In this document: piece after piece, positions 58,799 through 64,000 of the stretch | How the letters are laid out: every line of letters starts with the position of its first letter | How positions within the stretch are numbered: position 1 is the first letter of the stretch | Assembly (NCBI RefSeq): GCF_004331465.1 | Contig: NZ_SJKB01000008.1 | Span: 372,001-436,000 of the forward strand | Reading direction: 5' to 3' | DNA length: 64,000 bases | DNA from: Kribbella pittospori | Lineage (GTDB): Bacteria; Actinomycetota; Actinomycetes; Propionibacteriales; Kribbellaceae | Notes under the pieces: model-generated | What the model was told of the DNA's origin: nothing | The model's input: the letters and a program-made list of their open reading frames with translations, nothing else | Databases searched by the model: none | Made by a program: the position numbers and the translations under genes

Positions 58799-59320
58799 TC
58801 AGCGGCGGCCGCCGAACTCCCACGGGAAGACTTCGGCGTCGGGTGCCTCGACGAGCGTTGCGGCGGCCTGTGGCTCGGGAGCTTCTACGAGGGCAGCGCG
58901 GCCCAGGTGTTTGCCGGCGTCGAGACTGAGCAGGTCGCCGTACATGATGAGGTGCGGTGAGGTGAGCGGCCGGGGCTCGTCCTGGGTGATGACCAGGTAG
59001 CGGTTGTACCCCTCGACGGCGTTCGCGAAGTCCCACATGGTGGTGCCGACGTGCTTGCAGAAACGGTGGATCTGGATCGAGTCGAAGGCGCCGGCGCGGT
59101 AGTACGGCTCGTCGTACGCGAAGGTGTTGACGGCCTCGTCGTCCGGGAGATCGACGATGTGCAGGCTGCCGGTCGTCTCCTCGCCGTCCGCGGTCAGCGT
59201 CGGACCACGGGCGACGAGCTCCTCGGCGTACCGATCCATGAACGCCCAGTGCTCCTCGTTGAGGTTCACCTTGACGTCGTACCCACCGACCCGGTCCCGT
59301 CCGTACACGAAGTACTCCAC
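58799..59320 (-). CDS. YciI-like protein with C-terminal extension
   Basis: A 173-residue protein. MEYFVYGRDRVGGYDVKVNL, then EEHWAFMDRYAEELVARGPT, with LHIVDLPDDEAVNTFAYDEP and AFDSIQIHRFCKHVG resemble the YCII-type ferredoxin-like fold, which has His/Asp residues at its centre. The C-terminal 65 residues (NRYLVITQDEPRPLTSPHLI) are extra to a simple YciI domain and may be a second partial copy. Function is unknown for most of this family. It ends two bases after the alpha/beta hydrolase stop, convergent. Confidence 0.65.
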   Translation of the reverse strand: MEYFVYGRDRVGGYDVKVNLNEEHWAFMDRYAEELVARGPTLTADGEETTGSLHIVDLPDDEAVNTFAYDEPYYRAGAFDSIQIHRFCKHVGTTMWDFANAVEGYNRYLVITQDEPRPLTSPHLIMYGDLLSLDAGKHLGRAALVEAPEPQAAATLVEAPDAEVFPWEFGGRR

Positions 59321-59339
59321 GGGACCGGACCTTAGCCGC

Positions 59340-60443
59340 TCAGGAGTTCGCGGCCAGGTGGAGTCGGAGGATGGTGTCGTAGTCGACGATCTCGACGGCG
59401 GCGTCGGTCACGTCGGCCGGGTTGACCGTGTCCTGGGTGCCGATCACCAGCAGCTTGCGCGGGTCGCTGACCTCAACGCCGTACTTCGTCTGGGCGAAGG
59501 CACGGTGCTCGGGGGACGTGAAGTAGTCCGCGTACCGAGCGAGGGCGACCGCACCGTCGTGCACCGAGGTCGTGCGGTGGTGCTTCTTGCCCTCCAGCAG
59601 CGGGAGGCCGAGGTCGCCGACGATGTGGTTGCCGTCCGCGGTTTCGAGGATGAAGTCCGGCTGCAGCGCGTCGCCGTCCTCCTGCCGCTCGAGGAACGGC
59701 CGGCGGATCAGCCGGGTCGCGTCGAACGCCGACAGCAGGATGCTCTCGTTGTCCTCGAGGAACTGGTCGACGGTCGAGTCCGGCAGGCCGTGCCCGAGGT
59801 ACGTGCTGGCGAACGGGGAACCCTTCAGGTCCAGGTCGCCCACCGGCACGCTCAGGGTGCCGATCGGGTCGAGGTGGTCCGCGGCCTGGGCGTAGTTCCG
59901 CAGGAAGGCGAGGTACTTGTCGGCCGGCTCGGACCGGTGGATCGCGAGCGCGAAGAACGTCCAGTGGACCCGGATCGACGCGCCGACGGTGTGTACGAGC
60001 AGGACCCGGTCGAACAGCGAGTAGTTGCCCGGCGCGAACTGCAGGAGCTGCTCACCCGGCCCGACGAACTCGTTGCCGATCATCTTGTCCGCACCCGGGA
60101 ACCGATCCACCAGCTCCCGCCGGCCGACCTCGGTCGCGACAGTGGCGTCCTTGAACAGGTTCTCCCCCGGCAGCGAGACGACCGCTGCACCGTCGCCGAG
60201 CCCAAAGTACTCCTCGACGCTCGCCGCCTTCCGCCGCCGTACCTCGAGCGACCGGTACTCCCGGCTCACCCCGACCAGCTCCACGATGTTCCAGTCCGGC
60301 GTCTCCGTCAGCACCATCATCCGCGGAAACAGCAACGGCCCCGGCAGCTCGTTCCGGTGACTCCCGGCCAGATGCTCCCCCACCCCCTTGAGGTGCTCCC
60401 CCCAGAACTGACCATTCACCTTCACAAACTCAGTGGGCTTCAT
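59340..60443 (-). CDS. Shedu-like (DUF4263-type) protein with altered nuclease motif
   Basis: A 367-residue cytoplasmic protein. The C-terminal third follows the order seen in Shedu/DUF4263 proteins: FLEDNESILLSAF, then LQPDFILETADGNHIVGDLG, then ARYADYF, and finally PRKLLVIGTQDT with VEIVDYDTILRLHLA. In active PD-(D/E)xK nucleases the PDF strand is followed by E-x-K (commonly VELK). Here that position reads GDLGLP, so the Lys is missing and activity is doubtful. The N-terminal 200 residues are unassigned. The start is ATG 60443; a TTG at 60485 is unlikely. It is not in a recognisable defence island. The assignment is from pattern memory, so confidence is moderate. Confidence 0.55.
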   Translation of the reverse strand: MKPTEFVKVNGQFWGEHLKGVGEHLAGSHRNELPGPLLFPRMMVLTETPDWNIVELVGVSREYRSLEVRRRKAASVEEYFGLGDGAAVVSLPGENLFKDATVATEVGRRELVDRFPGADKMIGNEFVGPGEQLLQFAPGNYSLFDRVLLVHTVGASIRVHWTFFALAIHRSEPADKYLAFLRNYAQAADHLDPIGTLSVPVGDLDLKGSPFASTYLGHGLPDSTVDQFLEDNESILLSAFDATRLIRRPFLERQEDGDALQPDFILETADGNHIVGDLGLPLLEGKKHHRTTSVHDGAVALARYADYFTSPEHRAFAQTKYGVEVSDPRKLLVIGTQDTVNPADVTDAAVEIVDYDTILRLHLAANS

Positions 60444-60556
60444 CGCCTGCTCTCTCTCGCGCTCACACTCCGACGTAACAGCCAACTCCAGCCTGACCCA
60501 CCGCTATTCCCCGAAGTATGCCGGGGTATGGCGCGGCGCTCCGTCGGTAGTGGCCG

Positions 60557-61297
60557 TCAGAGCTGGGATCGCAGGACCTCGAACTCGCAGCCTGGTGAGG
60601 CTGGGTCGAAGCCGTGCTCGATGAGCCAGCGCGATGCGCCCAGGCTTCGCAACGACCACCACGCGCGGATCACGTCGAGATCGACGTCGTCGGTGCCGTA
60701 GCCGGCGAGGAGGTCGGCAAGGCGCTCCTCGTGTCCGAGCGTCAGAATGGCGAGGTCGAACATCGCGTCGCCCTGGCTCGCCTCGGACCAGTCGATCACG
60801 CCGGTGACCTCGTCACCGTCGGCGAATATGTGGGTGATCTGCAGATCCCCGTGCGTGAACACCGGTTTCCACGGCCGGAGCGCTACCTCGGCAATCTCGC
60901 GGTTCCGGGTGACGAGGTCGGCGGGCAGTACGCCGTTGGCGATGAGCCACTCGCATTCGCTGTCGAGGTGCGCTGCGAGCTCGTCGATGCTCTTACCGTT
61001 CCACGGCGGCAGCGGCGCATCGTGCAACGTCCGTACGGCGGCACCCGCCGCAGCCCACGCCGCCGCGGACGCACTCGACGGCTCCCCGAGCACGCCGAGC
61101 GCTGTCCCCGACACCGCAGCAAGCGCGAGCACATGCGGCTTCCGCCACAGCACCTCCGGAGTCGGGATCGGCACCATGGCCATCGCCTCGACCTCGACGT
61201 CCAAGCGCGTCTGATCAGCGTCGACCTTCAGGAACATGTCGCCGACGCGCAGAGTCGTCCGCTCGCTATGCGCGACGACAACCTCAACCTCATCCAC
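60557..61297 (-). CDS. Aminoglycoside phosphotransferase (APH)-family kinase
   Basis: A 246-residue protein-kinase-like fold. MFLKVDADQTRLDVEVEAMA holds the ATP-binding Lys, FTHGDLQITHIFADGDEVTG the catalytic Asp in HGDLQ, and VIDWSEASQGDAMFDLAIL the magnesium Asp. This matches small-molecule kinases such as aminoglycoside, hydroxyurea or choline kinases rather than one drug class. I chose GTG 61297 (VDEVEVVVAHSERTT) because it gives the usual short N-terminus; the reading to 61414 would add 39 unlikely residues. No partner genes. Confidence 0.82.
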   Translation of the reverse strand: MDEVEVVVAHSERTTLRVGDMFLKVDADQTRLDVEVEAMAMVPIPTPEVLWRKPHVLALAAVSGTALGVLGEPSSASAAAWAAAGAAVRTLHDAPLPPWNGKSIDELAAHLDSECEWLIANGVLPADLVTRNREIAEVALRPWKPVFTHGDLQITHIFADGDEVTGVIDWSEASQGDAMFDLAILTLGHEERLADLLAGYGTDDVDLDVIRAWWSLRSLGASRWLIEHGFDPASPGCEFEVLRSQL

Positions 61298-61437
61298 GCC
61301 GGCAATTCTCGCGAGGGGCCTACCAAAAGTCGCCAGATTTACTGCTCCCGACCACGCGCAGCCGCTTTCGACGTCGCGTCCGGGCTCCCGCCTCCTCTGG
61401 CCAAGGATCGTCACCGCCGTAAGTACACTGCGCTCTC

Positions 61438-62004
61438 ATGTCATCCGAGCAGGTCACCGTCGGCCCGGTCGAACTCAGCTACACCCTCACCCAGGACGAC
61501 TGGCTCGATGGCTTCATCGCCCACCGACGCCACGTTCGTCGTCCCTGGCTGGTCCCGCTACTGATCGCCGCGGCCGTCGTCGGGGTCCTCCTCGCGTCTC
61601 GCGACTCCCGGGCCCTGTCGGCGGGTGACGTCGCAGCCCTCGCCTTGGCGGTGTCCGTCGCCATCGTGATCGGCCTGCTGCTGTTCCGGTTCCTTGTCAC
61701 CGCCCGCTGGATGTATCGCTGGCAGGTGCGCCTGATCATGCGCGGGAATCCGTGGCTGTCCGAGCCCATCCGAGCCACCGTCGACGACACCGGCCTAAGT
61801 CTCACCAGCGCAAGCCGAAGCGAAACAGCCGCCTGGTCCAACTACCTCCGGTACGTCGAAACCGACCGGTCGTTCGTACTCCGCGCGTCCGAGCGACTCG
61901 GCGCCGCGATCCTCGTCCTGCCAAAGCGCGGCCTGGTCACGGCCGAACCCGCGCCACTACGCGCGCTCCTCGAAACCCACTGCCGCCAACGTCACACCGA
62001 TTAG
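61438..62004 (+). CDS. YcxB-like membrane protein
   Basis: A 188-residue protein with two adjacent membrane spans at about 40-54 and 65-86 (PWLVPLLIAAAVVGVLL; LALAVSVAIVIGLLLFRFLV). A soluble C-terminal domain follows (PIRATVDDTGLSLTSASRSE; TAAWSNYLRYVETDRSFVLR; ILVLPKRGL). This is the YcxB-like layout, whose role is unknown. A -10-like TACACT lies eight bases before the ATG, implying a leaderless mRNA. A strong terminator follows 16 bases after the stop. Confidence 0.78.
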   Translation: MSSEQVTVGPVELSYTLTQDDWLDGFIAHRRHVRRPWLVPLLIAAAVVGVLLASRDSRALSAGDVAALALAVSVAIVIGLLLFRFLVTARWMYRWQVRLIMRGNPWLSEPIRATVDDTGLSLTSASRSETAAWSNYLRYVETDRSFVLRASERLGAAILVLPKRGLVTAEPAPLRALLETHCRQRHTD

Positions 62005-62019
62005 CCTGGCCCTCGGCGC

Positions 62020-62057
62020 AGCCCCTGACCACGTTTCCGCAGGTCAGGGGCTCTTTT
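62020..62057 (+). terminator. Intrinsic terminator after the YcxB-like gene
   Basis: Eleven-base perfect arms AGCCCCTGACC and GGTCAGGGGCT with a loop of eleven bases, followed by CTTTTCG. Its position directly behind the stop codon, with no gene following on that strand, makes it a typical Rho-independent terminator. Confidence 0.85.
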
Positions 62058-62065
62058 CGTGCGGG

Positions 62066-62120
62066 TGGCGGGTGCAGGGTTCGACCTGCGTAGGCATACG
62101 GCGACAGATTTACAGCCCAG
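62066..62120 (-). other. Degenerate 3' fragment of tRNA-Tyr, probable attachment-site remnant
   Basis: Read on the minus strand it gives CTGTAAATCTG (anticodon GTA in a tyrosine-type loop), then TCGCCGTATGCCTAC as the long variable arm, then a T-arm GCAGGTCGAACCCTGC lacking one T of the normal TTCGA loop, then ACCCGCC and discriminator A. These are the last 54 or so bases of a type II tRNA-Tyr. No 5' half with a pairing GGCGGGT acceptor lies upstream, and the anticodon stem pairs poorly, so it is not a working tRNA. The orientation places any integrated element on its right side. Confidence 0.65.
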
Positions 62121-62667
62121 CCCACAATCTGGGCCCTGACCAGGCAAAACGCCGTTCCCGGCCGGCGCGAGGGCACGACCAGGGCCGACGGGTCTCGATA
62201 TCCAGCCTGCGATCTCCGGATTATGTGTAGGCCCGACGTCGCCTCACGAGTCTCGGGAATCTCGATAGCAGGCACGAAGCCGTGCAGATAGCCGTCTGAT
62301 TCGTCTCAGCAGTCGCACCGAGGCTCTGCCGTTTCTGAGCGCTCCGGGTGCGGTTCCGGGTACGCCGATCCGTGTCCGGTCGCCGTACGGATGCCGAGCC
62401 TTGAATGAGCTTGAGCGCCCAGCGCGCGACACAATGTCTGCCATGCCGCCAACTAGTGCCGGGCTAACCGGCCGAGGAACAACAACCAAGTCATGCATCG
62501 ACGTATCGCCCGCCAGGAGTGCGTCAGCACCAGAGCCGACGACCCCGCCGGACCACCGGGGATTGCAGACGTTCATGACCCGCTCACCCGCCACGAGCTT
62601 ACGTACCTCGAGGTTCCAGAGATCGAATTTGTTAGTCTGGGCGTGGCCGGCGGCATATGGTCTCCGC
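62121..62667. other. 547 bases with no gene that can be supported
   Basis: The region is less GC-rich and mixed in codon pattern compared with the left-hand genes. A minus-strand ORF (62244-62702) has a middle section, QTNKFDLWNLEVRKLVAGER to DLVVVPRPVSPALVGGMADI, that could be a relic of a real gene. Both ends degrade into low-complexity sequence, and it overlaps the end of the secreted protein gene. I do not annotate it as a CDS. It probably represents decayed element DNA. Confidence 0.4.
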
Positions 62668-63303
62668 CTACGGCCAGGTCGTGGTTCCGGCGTCAGGGGC
62701 AAAATCGAGAGCCTGCAATCCGTATGACCCGAAATGCGATTTCCGGAGCGCGTTCACTGACAGCCACTCGAACGTCGCGGGGTTGCCGATCAATGCCGGA
62801 TTGATGACGAACCGTACTTCGTCGCGCGCGGTGTTGAACGAGAACGGAACGTCAGTGGTGACGGCTTCTCCACCCGAGGGGAGCGGCGTCCGATCGATGA
62901 CAAACGCTCGGAATGCGATGCCGTCCCAGCTCAGCAGAACGAAATACTCGAACCGGTTTTTCTGACCTGGCGGGTACAGATAACCCGCGATCGAGCCTGG
63001 CTGGGTGTCCAGGGCGAAGGCCCATAAGAACATCCCGGACGCACCGTTTGGCTGCGGGGGTGCTGCCGGCACCGGAGCCGCCAGCCGCATGGTCATTGCA
63101 AAGGTTCCAGACTCCTTGGAGACCTCGGCCCGGACGATATCGAAGTATCCCTGCTCCTTCTCGCTGCCCAGGCTTTGGGTGTTCGGATTGCCCGCGTCTC
63201 CGACAGGATCGTCAACCGCCACGGTTTGAGCGCTCGCGGTGCCAGTACCGATGAAGGCGACCAGCATCGACGCCAGCGCCGTGATCATGATTCTTCTGAA
63301 CAT
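62668..63303 (-). CDS. Secreted hypothetical protein, 211 residues
   Basis: MFRRIMITALASMLVAFIGT, then GTASA|QT, is a Sec signal peptide, with a good AGGGGG ribosome binding site. The mature part opens VAVDDPVGDAGNPNTQSLGS and contains YFDIVRAEVSKESGTFAMTM, a pattern of secreted beta-sandwich proteins (similar openings occur in DOMON-like domains), and FEYFVLLSWDGIAFRAFVID. No catalytic motif is visible. Its codons are less GC-biased than those of the genes on the left, consistent with acquisition. It lies inside the region bounded by the tRNA-Tyr remnant. Confidence 0.72.
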   Translation of the reverse strand: MFRRIMITALASMLVAFIGTGTASAQTVAVDDPVGDAGNPNTQSLGSEKEQGYFDIVRAEVSKESGTFAMTMRLAAPVPAAPPQPNGASGMFLWAFALDTQPGSIAGYLYPPGQKNRFEYFVLLSWDGIAFRAFVIDRTPLPSGGEAVTTDVPFSFNTARDEVRFVINPALIGNPATFEWLSVNALRKSHFGSYGLQALDFAPDAGTTTWP

Positions 63304-63810
63304 GGTTCCCCCTGCTGCAACGGCCCCGGTCGGCCGGGAGCCGGAGCCGTCGTCTCACCATGCCTGCCGGCTGCCGCCCCCTCTTCCAGCCAGACTCCCC
63401 CCACCAACTCCGCTTCCACAAGGGCGCGCATCTGCAACGGAGAAATTTGCAGAATCCAAGCATTTGAGTAATTCCCGGCCATCCTATGTTTTCGGGCCGG
63501 GTACGAACGGGGGTATCGCATCCAGCGCGGCGACCCACTGGCCGGCGTTCCATTCGTCCACTTCGTGCTGGGAGACGTCCACGAACCCGGTACCCGTGCG
63601 CCCGGATGCCAGGTCGACCTCTCGCCTCGATTCTGCGCGGGAAACGCAACATCCCGAAGGGGATCGGCCTCAGACGACGAGCTAATCCGCCTCGTGATGA
63701 CGCACCCGGTGAGGTGCCGACGCCCGCGCGAACGTCGCGGCGGACGGGTTGTTGACAAGCCGGGACGGCCAAAGTGTCGTCTGAGGCCCGCTGCTCAAGC
63801 CGTTCCTGCG
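63304..63810. other. 507 bases with gene fragments only
   Basis: On the minus strand one frame ending at TAG 63484-63486 reads REVDLASGRTGTGFVDVSQH, followed by EVDEWNAGQWVAALDAIPPF and VPGPKT. The composition looks like coding sequence, but no clear start or family is seen. It may be the C-terminus of a disrupted gene. Other ORFs here have shadow-like composition. Confidence 0.4.
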
Positions 63811-64000
63811 GGCAGGCCGTACGACCTTCGGCACGCCGACATCACCTTCCAACTGAACGCCGGCGTACCCGCCACTCAGGCAGCCGAGTGGGCAGGCAAC
63901 TCGGTCAAGATGGCGATGGAGGTCTACGCCGGATGCGTCGACGGCCAGACCAGCACACCCTCAAGCGGCTGATCGCCGCGACGGAGGAGGACGAGGCCGG
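63811..64000 (+). pseudogene. C-terminal remnant of a tyrosine recombinase (integrase), frameshifted, runs off the edge
   Basis: GRPYDLRHADITFQLNAGVP, then ATQAAEWAGNSVKMAMEVYA, carries the second Arg-box (LRH) and the region around the nucleophile Tyr (MEVYAGCVDGQ) of phage and AICE integrases. After DGQ the frame becomes TSTPSSG and stops. One base shift later, from 63951, another frame reads QHTLKRLIAATEEDEA, the natural continuation. No N-terminal half with the first catalytic Arg is visible before 63811. So it is a truncated, frameshifted relic. It lies on the element side of the tRNA-Tyr fragment. Confidence 0.72.

Noticed and set aside
62066..62155. Intact tRNA-Tyr
   Set aside because: No 5' acceptor strand or D-arm can be folded, the anticodon stem has several non-pairs, and the T-loop lacks one base.
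62244..62702. 152-residue minus-strand ORF
   Set aside because: Only its middle looks protein-like; it overlaps the end of the secreted protein gene, lacks a good start, and its ends are low-complexity.
1..64000. CRISPR array or intact insertion sequence
   Set aside because: No regularly spaced direct repeats with unique spacers, and no transposase ORF with terminal inverted repeats, were seen.

Overview
The window is high-GC actinobacterial chromosome. The gene content and order (tRNA-Trp/secE/nusG, murB/MaoC pair/rpmG, several CUT1-type sugar ABC operons with LacI or RpiR regulators, an F420-type LLM oxidoreductase, actinobacterial RraA and Ada-AlkA proteins) suggest a Kribbella-like member of the Propionibacteriales. 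The genus is inference from gene content; no database search was made.

Layout. 1-5813: end of the secE-nusG locus (nusG runs off the left edge), tRNA-Trp, then aspC, adenosine deaminase, a histidine phosphatase and TrpB2. 5810-9062: a small unknown gene, a helix-turn-helix/TPR regulator preceded by helically phased 10-bp repeats, a 2H phosphoesterase, and a frameshifted relic gene. 9180-16714: a six-gene sugar operon on the minus strand (binding protein, two permeases, an unknown 458-residue protein, RpiR regulator, large FAD oxidoreductase) with three AT-rich operator-like boxes at its head. 16791-21528: M16-like peptidase, murB, HadA/HadB-like MaoC pair, FhuF-like protein, rpmG, tRNA-Met and tRNA-Thr. 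21657-32280: epimerase, M23 peptidase, alpha/beta hydrolase, acetyltransferases, a two-component system beside a VanY-type carboxypeptidase, an XRE-cupin regulator, a flavin monooxygenase with a TetR regulator, and TerC.

32360-32618 is a non-coding element: two 61-nt imperfect hairpins in inverted orientation flanking a 15-bp tandem repeat. 32635-38779: an arabinofuranoside locus (GH127 plus ABC genes, divergent LacI). 38843-40033: membrane-anchored unknown. 40040-49184: an eight-gene minus-strand operon (ABC uptake, SDR, two heparinase II/III-like lyases, YesL-like membrane protein, secreted beta-helix protein) likely to degrade a uronate-containing polysaccharide, with a divergent LacI and three operators. 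None of the three ABC operons carries an ATPase gene, so all probably share an MsiK-type ATPase encoded elsewhere.

50479-62004: mostly single genes or pairs (TrmH methyltransferase, SAM methyltransferase, antibiotic-biosynthesis-monooxygenase-like gene, a PEP-mutase-family gene colliding tail to tail with a truncated Ada-AlkA gene, kinase, RraA/aldo-keto reductase pair, LLM oxidoreductase and MarR sharing a palindrome, YciI-like, a Shedu-like protein, APH-like kinase, YcxB-like). The right edge, 62066-64000, looks like the end of a decayed integrative element. It holds a degenerate 3' fragment of tRNA-Tyr whose orientation puts the element to its right, a secreted hypothetical protein, gene fragments, and the broken C-terminus of a tyrosine recombinase.
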